The position numbers and the translations under genes were made by a program. The notes under the pieces are model-generated. The model had not been told where the DNA came from. It ran no database searches and saw nothing but the letters and a program-made list of their open reading frames with translations. From NCBI GenBank assembly GCA_945863605.1, contig CAMAZP010000012.1, positions 1 to 64,000 on the forward strand: DNA of 64,000 nucleotides. The letters are read 5' to 3'. The stretch comes from Chitinophaga pinensis. Its GTDB lineage: Bacteria > Bacteroidota > Bacteroidia > Flavobacteriales_D > Crocinitomicaceae. This document shows, piece after piece, positions 8,117-18,888 of this stretch (position 1 is its first letter; the number at the start of each line of letters is the position of its first letter).

Positions 8117-11100
8117 ATGAAAACTAAAGGAATTGATAATTATAATCGAATAAGTGCTTTAGCATCAGTTTTTATACTGGTGCTAATATTCACAACAAAT
8201 ACTTTTGGACAAACAGGTCCAGAGCTACCCTTTCCGATTATTAATCCGATGAACCCTTACCAAAACTTACCTCAAAGTTTTGACCTGGGCGATCCAACTT
8301 CTCTTCAACAAAAAATCACCTACGATCCAATCACAGGAAATTATATTTTTACTGAAACGCTTGGTAATGGCATTTTATACCGTCCACCATCGATGATGAC
8401 TTTAGAGGAGTATCTAAAATATGAGGAGAAAAAATCTCAAACCTTAGATTGGCAAGAAATCATAGAAGAAGAAACAGCCGAAAATAGAACTTTTGAATTA
8501 CCAATTAAGATTGGAAGTAAAGTTTTTGAAAACTTCTTCGGTTCAGATGAAATCAAAATTATCCCAGGAGGAAACCTCGAACTTTCTTTAGGTGCAACTT
8601 CATCACGCTATGATAATCCAATGTTGCCAATGCGTCAACGTCGAGTGACACGGTTCGATTTCAATCAAAATATCAACTTAGATGTAACCGGTCAAATCGG
8701 TACTAAATTAAAGTTGAATATGAAGTATAACACAGGTGCAACTTTTGATTTTGAAAATATTTCTAAACTCGAACATACTGGAAATGAAGATCAAATCCTT
8801 CAAAAAATTGCGCTAGGTAACGTTTCCTTGGATTTACCAACTTCCTTAATTCAAGGTTCACAAACACTTTTTGGAGCTAAAACAACTTTGAAATTTGGTC
8901 GTGCAACAGTTGACTTAATTGCCGCTTCATCCAAAGGGAAAAGAACTGAAATCAATATTTCAGGTAAAGCCCAAATTCAAAAATTTGAGTTAAGTGCTGA
9001 TAATTACGAAGCTAATCGACACTATTTCTTGAATATGTATCACCAACAGCACTACGATACTGCGATGTCAACTTTGCCTGTTGTGAATTCAACAACTTTT
9101 ATTACTCGAATTGAAGTTTGGGTAACGAATAGAACCTCAGTTACAGAAAACACACGAAACGTTCTAGCATTTGCCGATTTAGGTGAAGCGAAACCTGAAA
9201 ATTGGGAAGGGAATCCCGGAAATGCCTCAGCTAATGAAATTCCCGACAACGAAGCAAATGGCTTGTATGAGTGGGCAGCTAATCAACCTTTAGTGCGTGG
9301 ATTTTCCAATTCAGTAACAATTTTAGCTTCTCAAGTAAACGCACCAGGACCTTTTAACCAAGCTGTTGAATACGAGAAAGTTGAGAATGCTCGTAAATTG
9401 GCAGAAAGCGAGTTTTCTTACAACGCATTACTTGGATATATTTCATTAAATACTTCTTTGAATAATGACGAAGTGCTTGCAGTTGCTTATGAATACACTT
9501 ATAGAGGAGAAACTTACCAAGTTGGTGAATTTTCAACAGATGGTGCGAGCGGACAGGAAGCTTTAATTCTTAAGCTACTAAAACCAACAATCACAAGTCC
9601 TAAAAACAAAGTTTGGGATTTGATGATGAAAAACGTTTATTCAATTGGCGCTTTCCAAGTAGATCAAACTGGCTTTAAAATTGACATTCTTTACAACAAT
9701 CCAGAAACATCAGTTCCTGCTCCTTTTGTTCCTTTAAATGGAGTAGATGGAAAACAGATTGTAACATTGTTGGATATGGACAAAATCAATCAAAACAATC
9801 AACCTTTTGCTGATGGTGTTTTTGACTTTGCTCCTTTTAATCAAGTGGCTAATAAAATTGACAATGGAGGAACAATTAATAAGAAAAATGGACGTATTTA
9901 TTTCTCAACTGTTGAACCTTTCGGAAAAACGTTAGCAGATAAGTTACAAGATGCTGGTATATCTCCAGTTATCATTAACAAAGTTGCTTTCACTGAATTA
10001 TACGATTCAACAAAAACAGCAGCGCAACAAATACCAAGTAAAAACAGATTTATTTTTAAAGGAGAATACCAATCTTCTGTGAGTTCCAACATTCCTCTTA
10101 ATGTAATGAATGTTCCTCAAGGTGCAGTAAGTGTTACAGCAGGAGGAATCAAATTAATTGAAGGGCAAGATTATACCATTGATTATGCCTCCAGTTCTGT
10201 GAAAATTCTAAATACCGGAATTCTTGAATCAAATACACCGATTAAAATTTCGATAGAAAGTAATTCTGTTTTTGGTTTTCAAGCGCGGTCAATGATTGGA
10301 GGTCACTACGCTTATCGTTTCAATGAAAACATTAAGCTTGGTGCAACTTGGGTGAGAATGATGGAACGTCCTGTCACTCAAAAAGTAGATTTTGGAAGTG
10401 AACCATTCAAAAACAACGTAATAGGTGCTGATTTTGCCATTCGTACTGATGTTCCATTCTTGACGAAATTAGTGGATATGCTTCCAGTTATTTCTACGAA
10501 TCAAATGTCAACATTCTCATTTACTGGGGAAGTGGCGCATTTAATTCCAGGGCAACCAAGAGCAATTAATAAAGAAGGAACTTCGTATATCGACGATTTT
10601 GAAGCAAGTCAAAGTGCGATTGATTTAAAAAGTGTTACCGCATGGAGATTGGCGTCAATTCCACAAGGTCAACCAAACTTATTTCCCGAGGCAACAAAAA
10701 AAGATTTAAGTGCAGGTTTCAAACGTTCAAAATTAGCATGGTATACGATTGATCCTTTATTCTATCAAAGCAATCAGCTGACTCCTCAACATATCAAGCA
10801 AAATCCGCAAATGTTGTACGATAGTAGAATGCGTTTGGTCAATCAAATAGACATTTTCCCAAATCTTCAACAACAATATGGTTCTATTCCAAACATCGCT
10901 GTATTAGATTTAGCCTACTACCCTAAAGAAAGAGGTAATTACAACTACGATACCACCAATACTGTTGATACAGCAGGTTTATTTATAAATCCTGAAAATC
11001 GTTGGGGCGGAATTATGCGCGCTTTGACCACTAACGATTTCGAGATGGCGAATATTGAATTTATTCAGTTCTGGGTTTTAGATCCATTCAATGATGATGC

Positions 11101-14100
11101 AGAAGCCGTAAATCCAAATTCACCACATACTGGAGGAGATTTATACTTCAATCTAGGAAATATTTCCGAAGATATTCTTCCTGATTCTCGTAAAAGTTTT
11201 GAAAATGGTTTGCCACCAGATCCAAGTTCTACATTAACTAACAGTATTGATACAACTTTGTGGTCACGAATTTCAACTCAGCAGATTGTAGTTAACGCAT
11301 TTGATAATGACGAAGCAGCACGATTAAATCAAGACGTTGGTCTAGATGGTTGGAAAAGTGAAGAAGAGCAAGTTGCCTATCAAAACTTTGTAAATTGGGT
11401 ACAAGGAAACTCGGTTTTAAATCAAGAAACCAAAGACAGAATGATTGCCGATCCATCAAATGATGATTACACGTATTATTTGGATGACCGATACGACCAA
11501 GCAACTTTAGATATTTTAAATAGATACAAAAAGTTCAATGGAATGGAGGGAAATTCTCCAACTACCAATGTATCAAATAGCTTAAATGCTGATGGTTATC
11601 CAACTCAAGCTACAAATGCTCCAGATATTGAAGATATTAATGCCGACAACAACTTATCTGAAAGTGAAAGTTATTTTCAATACCGTGTAAGTTTACGACC
11701 AAATGATTTGCAAACTGTGGGTCAGAATTATATAACCAATACACAAGTTTATCAAAACGGTACAAAAACTGAAACCTGGTATCAATTCAAAATTCCAATT
11801 CAAGACTTTGAAAAACGCGTAAATGGAATTCAAGACTTTAGATCCATCCGTTTTATGCGTATGTTCATGAAAAACTTCGATGAAGAAGTGGTTTTACGAT
11901 TTGCTAGATTAGAATTAATTCGTGGGGAATGGAGACGTTATTACGACGATTTAACACAACCTGGATTGAGTGTTCAAACAGACCCAAATTTAACTTCATT
12001 TAATATTGCTGCTGTAAATATTGAAGAAAACGCTCAACGTCAACCTGTAAATTATGTGGTTCCTCCAGGAATCGTTCGTGAGGTAGATCCTTCACAAGTT
12101 TATCAACGTCAGATGAACGAACAAGCACTAGCTCTTGAAGTTTGTAATTTACAAGATGGAGACGCTAGAGCAGCTTACAGAAATGTTCAATTCGACGTAA
12201 GAACGTACAAAAAAATGAAAATGTTTGTACACGCTGAAGGTGTCAATCAAAATCAATTAAAAGATAAAGATCTTTCATTATTCGTTCGCTTAGGTACAGA
12301 TTACGTTGAAAATTATTATGAATACGAATTACCTTTAGACGCAACAGATTGGGGAACAACTCTTCCGGAAGGTATTTGGCCAGAATCTAATAATGTTGAG
12401 ATTGTCTTTGATGATTTACTCGACTTGAAAAAGGAACGAAACAAAAAAATTGAAGATGGAATTGCAGGTGTTTCTTACGTCGTAGAGTATACTAAAACCG
12501 ATCCGCAGAACAATCAACGCAAACTAAAAGTTAAAGGAAGTCCGAACTTACAAGGTATGCGAACGATTATGGTCGGAGTGCGTAATCCTTTGAAAAATGA
12601 CCCTGATAATATTTGGCAACCCGACAATGGTGATGCAGAATGTGCAATTGTTTGGATCAATGAAATGCGCTTGACAGATTTTGTGAGTGAAGGTGGTTCT
12701 GCAGCTATTGGTCAAATGCAATTACAATTAGCTGATTTCGCAACTGTTTCAGCTTCTGGAAATTATTCAGGAATCAACTGGGGAAGTGTAGAAAGCCGCG
12801 TGCAAGACCGACAACGTAACGAGCGAATTGGAGTAGATATGAATTCAACCATACAATTGGGGCAATTCTTCGGAAAACAAGCGCGTGTTTCATTGCCATT
12901 TTTCTATGGATATTCTTTGGGAATTATCAATCCAGAGTACGATCCATTTAATCCAGATATTAAACTTGCAGATTACGATCTTGCTACTCGAAAAGAGCGT
13001 GCTAAGTTGGGTCAAGATTTCACCTCAAGAAAATCATTCAACTTCACGAATGTAAGAAAAGAAGCAAAAGCTGGAGCTAAACCACATTTCTATCGTATTT
13101 CAAATTGGTCGGCAACGTATGCCTATGCAGAAAATCTCAGACGCGATTTCAATATCACCGAAGATTTAACAAAAACGTGGACTGGTGCATTGAATTACAA
13201 TTATACGTTCCCGGGAAAAGCAATTGAGCCGTTCAAAAAAATTAAAGCAATAGAAAAATCAAAGTGGTTGCAATTGGTTCGTGAGTTTAATTTATTCTTG
13301 ATGCCTAAAAACATCTCATTCACCAATGATTATTCACGTATTTACAACCAAAGACAGGTCAGAAATATCATCGTTCCAGATTATGAATTTGATGCGATTT
13401 TCTTAAAACGCTTTGATTGGAACCGTAATTATCAAATTGGATATGACTTAACAAAAAACATTAAAACAACTTTTTCAGCAACAAACAGATCTATTTTTGA
13501 GGAAGGAAATCATGGAGTTGATAGAATAAATAATCCTGAAGGTTATCGTGAATTTTTAGATACTCTAAATTCACAAATTAAATCTTTTGGAAAAACGATG
13601 GAATATAACCAAAGCTACAGCTTGAGTTACAATATCCCTTTCGATAAATTTCCGTTATCAAATTGGATTTCTGGTAATGTAAAATATGCTGGAACATACA
13701 ATTGGCAACGTGCTCCACTTGGACAAACAGCATTTGGAAATACAATTCAAAATACACGTACTATTAATATGACTGGTCAAGCGAATTTTGTAACACTATA
13801 CAACAAGATTCCTTACTTTAAGAAAGTTTTAAACGCTGGAAAAGGAAAATCACCAATCACAGCCAAAGTAAATGGAGACGGAAAACCCGGTCAACCTAAA
13901 AAACCTACTCCTCAAAAACCAAAAGAAGAATTTAAGCCTTGGAAACCAATTGAGGAAATGACTCCAAAAGAATTAAAAAAATACGAACGTTTGAAAAAAC
14001 GCTTCGAAAAACGACAGGAAAGAGAGGAAAAACGAAAGGAAAAAGAAAAGGAGGATGTGCCACCTACTGCAGGATTCGGTGTTAGATTACTTACAAGTGT

Positions 14101-15460
14101 TAGAAATATTTCGGGTACTTTTGCATTAAACGACGGAACAATGTTGCCTGGATTCGGAGAAGAAACAAGTGTGCTTGGTATGAATGGAAATACATTTGGA
14201 TTGTCAGCGTTTACATTTGGAAAACAAGGATATTCTATACTTGGAAGAGAAAATGGATACAATGTTTCTACTCTTTCTCGCGACAATAATTGGTTAGTAC
14301 AAAACGAAAATCTAAACAGACAATTCACAACAACACACTCAGCTAATTTAACAGGAAAAGCAACTTTAGAACCGTTTAAAGATTTTAATATTAATCTTAG
14401 TTTGACTCGAAATTATGGTCGTAATTCTGGAGAATTCTACCGTTGGAATAGCATCAGTGAAGCGTTTGAAAGTCAAAGTAAATTTGAAACAGCTCGCTTA
14501 ACTTATTCAACAATAACTTGGAATTCAGCTTTTGTAAAACAAGGGCGTGAATATCAATCAGATGTGTTTTCCAACATGTTAGCTAACAGACAAGCTGTTT
14601 CACAATTGATTGGTGCTCAAAATCAAAACTCCTCTTCTTTACCAAGTGGATATTACACTGGATATTCTGGATCACAGCAAGATGTAGTTGTTGGAGCTTT
14701 CTTGACAGCTTACACTAACTCAAAAGTGAACGGTAGAAACATTAATCCTATCAAAAATATTCCTTTACCAAATTGGAATATCAATTATAGTGGATTGACA
14801 CAATTTGCATTCACTAAAAATTTCTTAAAGTCCTTCAAATTGAATCACGCATATACTTCATCCGTTTCGGTTGACGGAATGCAAACCAACTTAAATTCAA
14901 CAACAGATGCCTTAGGTTTTGCTAATTCAATTGATATCAATAATAATTACATTTCGCCTCTTCAAGTTCAAAATGTTCGTATTTCCGAAAAATTTGCTCC
15001 ATTAATTGGAATTTTAGCAACTTGGAAAATTTTTGGAAAAACCTTGACTACGAATTTCGAGTACAAAAAGAGTCGTGATGCAACATTATCATTGAATAAT
15101 AATCAAATTACTGAAAATTTAGGAGAAGAAATCACCTTTGGAACAGTTTTAAACATACCAAAAGTTAAATTACCATTCGACGGAATCAAACAAAATGATA
15201 TGATTATTAACCTAAATTTTAGCTATCGTGATAATTTAACAGTCATTCGTAAAGTAGTTGAAAGTACCAATCAAGCAACAGCTGGTCAAAAATCAATATC
15301 AGTTAAATTAGATGCAAACCTTAAATTAACAGATCATTTGATGGCTATTTTTTACTACGACCAATCATTGAATATTCCTGTTGTTCAGACGAGCTATGTT
15401 ACAGGTTCAATGAAAACAGGTATCACAATTCGCTTTGATTTGAATGCTTTGAAACAATAA
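8117..15460 (+). CDS. sprA: Type IX secretion system translocon protein SprA
   Basis: This 2447-residue protein has the size and features of SprA (Sov), the giant outer-membrane barrel through which T9SS cargo leaves the cell. A signal peptide (to about residue 32) is followed by a Pro-rich stretch and long runs of alternating strands throughout. A Lys/Glu-rich hydrophilic insert lies near residues 1915-1980 and differs sharply in composition from the rest. The C-terminus ends in a barrel-like strand with aromatic residues. The window also encodes at least six predicted clients. The gene begins 7 bases after ruvA, and its TAA overlaps the ATG of the next gene (TAATG). Confidence 0.95.
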   Translation: MKTKGIDNYNRISALASVFILVLIFTTNTFGQTGPELPFPIINPMNPYQNLPQSFDLGDPTSLQQKITYDPITGNYIFTETLGNGILYRPPSMMTLEEYLKYEEKKSQTLDWQEIIEEETAENRTFELPIKIGSKVFENFFGSDEIKIIPGGNLELSLGATSSRYDNPMLPMRQRRVTRFDFNQNINLDVTGQIGTKLKLNMKYNTGATFDFENISKLEHTGNEDQILQKIALGNVSLDLPTSLIQGSQTLFGAKTTLKFGRATVDLIAASSKGKRTEINISGKAQIQKFELSADNYEANRHYFLNMYHQQHYDTAMSTLPVVNSTTFITRIEVWVTNRTSVTENTRNVLAFADLGEAKPENWEGNPGNASANEIPDNEANGLYEWAANQPLVRGFSNSVTILASQVNAPGPFNQAVEYEKVENARKLAESEFSYNALLGYISLNTSLNNDEVLAVAYEYTYRGETYQVGEFSTDGASGQEALILKLLKPTITSPKNKVWDLMMKNVYSIGAFQVDQTGFKIDILYNNPETSVPAPFVPLNGVDGKQIVTLLDMDKINQNNQPFADGVFDFAPFNQVANKIDNGGTINKKNGRIYFSTVEPFGKTLADKLQDAGISPVIINKVAFTELYDSTKTAAQQIPSKNRFIFKGEYQSSVSSNIPLNVMNVPQGAVSVTAGGIKLIEGQDYTIDYASSSVKILNTGILESNTPIKISIESNSVFGFQARSMIGGHYAYRFNENIKLGATWVRMMERPVTQKVDFGSEPFKNNVIGADFAIRTDVPFLTKLVDMLPVISTNQMSTFSFTGEVAHLIPGQPRAINKEGTSYIDDFEASQSAIDLKSVTAWRLASIPQGQPNLFPEATKKDLSAGFKRSKLAWYTIDPLFYQSNQLTPQHIKQNPQMLYDSRMRLVNQIDIFPNLQQQYGSIPNIAVLDLAYYPKERGNYNYDTTNTVDTAGLFINPENRWGGIMRALTTNDFEMANIEFIQFWVLDPFNDDAEAVNPNSPHTGGDLYFNLGNISEDILPDSRKSFENGLPPDPSSTLTNSIDTTLWSRISTQQIVVNAFDNDEAARLNQDVGLDGWKSEEEQVAYQNFVNWVQGNSVLNQETKDRMIADPSNDDYTYYLDDRYDQATLDILNRYKKFNGMEGNSPTTNVSNSLNADGYPTQATNAPDIEDINADNNLSESESYFQYRVSLRPNDLQTVGQNYITNTQVYQNGTKTETWYQFKIPIQDFEKRVNGIQDFRSIRFMRMFMKNFDEEVVLRFARLELIRGEWRRYYDDLTQPGLSVQTDPNLTSFNIAAVNIEENAQRQPVNYVVPPGIVREVDPSQVYQRQMNEQALALEVCNLQDGDARAAYRNVQFDVRTYKKMKMFVHAEGVNQNQLKDKDLSLFVRLGTDYVENYYEYELPLDATDWGTTLPEGIWPESNNVEIVFDDLLDLKKERNKKIEDGIAGVSYVVEYTKTDPQNNQRKLKVKGSPNLQGMRTIMVGVRNPLKNDPDNIWQPDNGDAECAIVWINEMRLTDFVSEGGSAAIGQMQLQLADFATVSASGNYSGINWGSVESRVQDRQRNERIGVDMNSTIQLGQFFGKQARVSLPFFYGYSLGIINPEYDPFNPDIKLADYDLATRKERAKLGQDFTSRKSFNFTNVRKEAKAGAKPHFYRISNWSATYAYAENLRRDFNITEDLTKTWTGALNYNYTFPGKAIEPFKKIKAIEKSKWLQLVREFNLFLMPKNISFTNDYSRIYNQRQVRNIIVPDYEFDAIFLKRFDWNRNYQIGYDLTKNIKTTFSATNRSIFEEGNHGVDRINNPEGYREFLDTLNSQIKSFGKTMEYNQSYSLSYNIPFDKFPLSNWISGNVKYAGTYNWQRAPLGQTAFGNTIQNTRTINMTGQANFVTLYNKIPYFKKVLNAGKGKSPITAKVNGDGKPGQPKKPTPQKPKEEFKPWKPIEEMTPKELKKYERLKKRFEKRQEREEKRKEKEKEDVPPTAGFGVRLLTSVRNISGTFALNDGTMLPGFGEETSVLGMNGNTFGLSAFTFGKQGYSILGRENGYNVSTLSRDNNWLVQNENLNRQFTTTHSANLTGKATLEPFKDFNINLSLTRNYGRNSGEFYRWNSISEAFESQSKFETARLTYSTITWNSAFVKQGREYQSDVFSNMLANRQAVSQLIGAQNQNSSSLPSGYYTGYSGSQQDVVVGAFLTAYTNSKVNGRNINPIKNIPLPNWNINYSGLTQFAFTKNFLKSFKLNHAYTSSVSVDGMQTNLNSTTDALGFANSIDINNNYISPLQVQNVRISEKFAPLIGILATWKIFGKTLTTNFEYKKSRDATLSLNNNQITENLGEEITFGTVLNIPKVKLPFDGIKQNDMIINLNFSYRDNLTVIRKVVESTNQATAGQKSISVKLDANLKLTDHLMAIFYYDQSLNIPVVQTSYVTGSMKTGITIRFDLNALKQ

Positions 15461-15906
15461 TGAAACCAGCGATTAGAGTTGCAACACAAGGGGACGAACA
15501 AGCAATTTTTGAACTCATTTCTGAACTTGCATTGTATGAAAAAGCACCTGACCAGGTAACTAACACTGCCGAACAATTAGCAATCGATTTATTTGTTGAT
15601 AACATTTGTGATGCAATTGTTGCAACATATGATGATGTTATTGTTGGTTTTGCTTTGTATTATTTTTCTTATTCAACTTGGAAAGGTCGCTGTTTGTACC
15701 TTGAAGATTTTTATGTTAAAGAATCAATGCGAAAATTAGGAACCGGTCAATTACTTTTTGATGAAGTTGTTTCAATTGCAAAAACAAGTAAAGTTAAACG
15801 CATGGATTGGCAAGTTTTGGAATGGAACGAACCAGCACTAAAATTTTATAGTAAGAATGATGCAATTCTAGATGGCGAGTGGATAAATGGTCGTATCTTT
15901 TTTTGA
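15460..15906 (+). CDS. GNAT family N-acetyltransferase (diamine acetyltransferase-like)
   Basis: A 148-residue GNAT fold. Motif A is seen at 81-99 (LEDFYV then RKLGTGQLL), where the Q/R-x-x-G-x-G/A segment binds acetyl-CoA, and motif B at about 119-130 (NEPALKFY). The arrangement resembles spermidine/spermine acetyltransferase-like proteins, which move an acetyl group to an amine; the substrate cannot be read from the sequence. Its ATG overlaps the sprA stop, implying translational coupling. In many flavobacteria this position is taken by gcvH instead. Confidence 0.85.
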   Translation: MKPAIRVATQGDEQAIFELISELALYEKAPDQVTNTAEQLAIDLFVDNICDAIVATYDDVIVGFALYYFSYSTWKGRCLYLEDFYVKESMRKLGTGQLLFDEVVSIAKTSKVKRMDWQVLEWNEPALKFYSKNDAILDGEWINGRIFF

Positions 15907-15996
15907 TTTTAAGAATATGTCCAATAAATAAAAATTACTAGTTTTTTTCAATCAATTTTTTAGATTCTTTTTATTAAAACTGTCAAAATGAGAGCT

Positions 15997-16004
15997 TATA
16001 TTTG
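15997..16004 (+). promoter_or_regulatory. -7 box upstream of the FG-GAP cargo gene
   Basis: TATATTTG fits TAnnTTTG about 47 bases before the ATG at 16051. A second match, TAATTTTG at 16039-16046, is so close to the ATG that it would give a leaderless transcript, so the first is preferred. Confidence 0.35.
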
Positions 16005-16050
16005 AAACTTTAAGTGAAAGGTGTATCTTTAACCCTGTTAATTTTGATGT

Positions 16051-18888
16051 ATGAAAAATATTTTACTTTCTTTTATAATTTTATCAAATACTTTTTTTTC
16101 AATTGCGCAAATAGATTTTTGGCAATCATTTACAGATTCCATACCTACACTTTCATCTCCTAGAGCTTGCGATTTAAATAATGACGGCGTAAAAGATATT
16201 ATTATTGGAGGAGGTACAGATGGTGTTGCAAGTAATAATGGAATAATGGCTTTTAATGGTGTAGATGGGTCATTGCTTTGGAAACGACCTAGTAGGAATG
16301 AAGTTTTTGGAAGTCCAATTTTTTACGACATTACCAATGATGGAATTAATGACGTATTTATAACAGGTAGACAGGCACAATTACTAGCAATTAATGGTTC
16401 AAATGGTCAATTAATTTGGGATTATTTCCCATATACTATAAATCCAGCGGATAGTGGCTTATATAATTTTTACAATCCTCAATTTATTCCCGATGTTAAT
16501 AATGACGGAATTCCCGATTTATTAGTAACTAATGGCGGTAATCATGCAGCACCTGATTGGGAAACAAATAGACCACCAGGGCATTTAATGGTTATTAATT
16601 CTATGAATGGTCAACTTATAGCAAAAGCAGTTGTTCCAGATAGCGCAGAAACTTATTGCTCTCCTTTAGTTGTAGATATTCAAGGAAATGGAAATTTGTG
16701 GATTTTATATGGCACAGGTGGAGAAACACTTGGTGGCTCTTTTTGGGCCTGTCCTTTGAATGATTTAATACAAACTAATTCACTTATTAATTCAGTACAA
16801 TTAGACACGGATGCAACTAAAGGCTATATTGCACCAGCTGCAGTATCAAAGAATATTAATAACCAATATGAAATAATAATCCAAAGTTTTGGAGGTAAAA
16901 TAAAAAAAATAAACGGTGCAAACTTTGGAATTTTATGGACTTACCAATTACCCAATTCTGAATCAAGTGCACAACCCGTCTTAGGTAATTTTATTGGTGG
17001 AGACCTTGTGCCAGATATTTTAGCAATTGTATATAAAGGTGCTGCTCCTTCTTATTCTGATTTTTATCAATTATTAATTAATGGTGCAACTGGCCAAGTT
17101 GAATTTATGGATAGTTTAGGAACTTTTACTTATCTCTCTGCTAATGCATTTGATTTTGACAACAATGGTAGAGATGAAGGGTTAATTTCTGTCACTTATT
17201 TTGAAAATGGTTACTACATACATCGACTTCAAAAAATTGATTTTGTTAGCGGAAATATAAGTCAAATAAGTTTTTCAAAGTCAGGGGTAAATTTGGGGTC
17301 CACACCATTATTAACTGACTTAGATGGAGATAATTTAGTAGATTTAATTTATGTCGTTAAAAAAGATAGCTTAAATCCTGTTGGATGGAAAGGTATTAAT
17401 GTTATAAGAGAGGAATTAAATAGTAATATTCCAAATTCAGGCATAGCATGGGGTAGCTATTTAAGTACTGATAATGATGGCATCTATACATTGGATGCTG
17501 TGAATTGTGGACAGGGGAGCGTAATTGCTTCAGCTACTGTAATTCAACCCTCTTGTAATGGACTATCAAATGGCTCAATTTCTATTAATTCTACCATAAA
17601 TTCAGGTCCTTACACCTATCTTTGGACAACAAGTAGTAACGACTCATCGATAGCTAATCTATCTGCAGGATCTTATTCGGTTGTTGTTACTAATGCTCTG
17701 GGTTGTTATGAAACAAGAACGTTTGTTTTAAATGATCCTTATACCATAAGTTTTGGAGGAATTGCGGCACCAACGTGTTTAGACTATGCAAACGGAACTG
17801 CAACAGTTGGTTCTTCTGGTTGCCAATGTCAATTTAGCACCTGTACTTTTTTATGGGACAACGGAATTACAACAAAACCTAACAGCACGCTTACAAGTGG
17901 TTGGCATTCAGTGACAATTAATCATCCTGATGGTTGTGTGGTCACAGATTCCGTTTTTATTCCAATGGCTCTTCCAATAATTATAGACACAACGATTATT
18001 CAAAATAATTGTTTTGGAGCTAATTATGGTTCAATTGAGCTTATTCCCTCCAATTATCCACCGACAATTTACAATTGGTCTAATGGTGAAACAACAGCTT
18101 TAAATGATAGTTTATCAGCTTCAACTTATTCAGTTATTGTATCTGACGTTCGTGGATGTATAGATACATTGCAATTTTCTATTACTGAACCTAGCCAAAT
18201 ATTGCTTTCCTCTCAAGTACAAAATGTTTTATGTTTCGGAAATGCAACAGGTCAAATTCAACTTCAAGCTCAAGGAGGAAATGGTGGATATGAATTTTGG
18301 ATAAATGATGCAATAGAAGGTGCAGTAAATTCTAATTTAGTTGCTGGAATTTATTATGTGCATGTATCAGATGTATTAGGTTGCTTATCTGGAACAGAAA
18401 TAATATCGATTACACAACCAAATTCATTAAGTCTAAATTTAAGCTCTACAAATGAAATAATTGGTTTGGATGGAACAGCAACTGCATCGGTTAACGGAGG
18501 AACAGCTCCTTATACTTATTTGTGGAATGACCCAAATTCGCAACCTGAAAGTATCGCTGTTTACTTGAATAGCGGTTGGTATACAGTAGTTGTTACTGAT
18601 GCTAATAATTGTCAGATTTCAGATTCTGTTTTTGTAGATGTCACATCCGATTTAACAGAAAACCAAACAAATACATTTTTAGTTTACCCTAATCCTGCAA
18701 AAGAAATCATTCAAATAACAGGTGACGGAAAATTGATTCGAATTAGAGATGCAAACGGAAAATTAATTAGAGAAATAGCATTTTCTAACCTTGTAAATAT
18801 TCAAAATCTTTCTTCAGGAATTTACACTTTAGAGATTGAAACGGAAACTAAAATCGTTAAATTCCTCAAATTTTCTAAGGTTCAATAA
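16051..18888 (+). CDS. FG-GAP/SprB-repeat surface protein with T9SS type A sorting domain
   Basis: A 945-residue exported protein with a signal peptide (1-19). Residues about 25-440 contain FG-GAP/VCBS-like repeats marked by acidic DLNNDGVKD, DVNNDGIPD and DLDGDN motifs that usually bind calcium in a beta-propeller. Residues about 500-865 hold five SprB-type repeats (Cys-x-G...NG, Y-x-W and G-Y/W-V-V-V-T-D patterns). The C-terminus has VYPNPAKE and a KIVKFLKF tail, a type A sorting domain. It is probably a cell-surface or released adhesion protein; the ligand is unknown. The gene stands alone, 144 bases after the acetyltransferase. Confidence 0.85.
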   Translation: MKNILLSFIILSNTFFSIAQIDFWQSFTDSIPTLSSPRACDLNNDGVKDIIIGGGTDGVASNNGIMAFNGVDGSLLWKRPSRNEVFGSPIFYDITNDGINDVFITGRQAQLLAINGSNGQLIWDYFPYTINPADSGLYNFYNPQFIPDVNNDGIPDLLVTNGGNHAAPDWETNRPPGHLMVINSMNGQLIAKAVVPDSAETYCSPLVVDIQGNGNLWILYGTGGETLGGSFWACPLNDLIQTNSLINSVQLDTDATKGYIAPAAVSKNINNQYEIIIQSFGGKIKKINGANFGILWTYQLPNSESSAQPVLGNFIGGDLVPDILAIVYKGAAPSYSDFYQLLINGATGQVEFMDSLGTFTYLSANAFDFDNNGRDEGLISVTYFENGYYIHRLQKIDFVSGNISQISFSKSGVNLGSTPLLTDLDGDNLVDLIYVVKKDSLNPVGWKGINVIREELNSNIPNSGIAWGSYLSTDNDGIYTLDAVNCGQGSVIASATVIQPSCNGLSNGSISINSTINSGPYTYLWTTSSNDSSIANLSAGSYSVVVTNALGCYETRTFVLNDPYTISFGGIAAPTCLDYANGTATVGSSGCQCQFSTCTFLWDNGITTKPNSTLTSGWHSVTINHPDGCVVTDSVFIPMALPIIIDTTIIQNNCFGANYGSIELIPSNYPPTIYNWSNGETTALNDSLSASTYSVIVSDVRGCIDTLQFSITEPSQILLSSQVQNVLCFGNATGQIQLQAQGGNGGYEFWINDAIEGAVNSNLVAGIYYVHVSDVLGCLSGTEIISITQPNSLSLNLSSTNEIIGLDGTATASVNGGTAPYTYLWNDPNSQPESIAVYLNSGWYTVVVTDANNCQISDSVFVDVTSDLTENQTNTFLVYPNPAKEIIQITGDGKLIRIRDANGKLIREIAFSNLVNIQNLSSGIYTLEIETETKIVKFLKFSKVQ

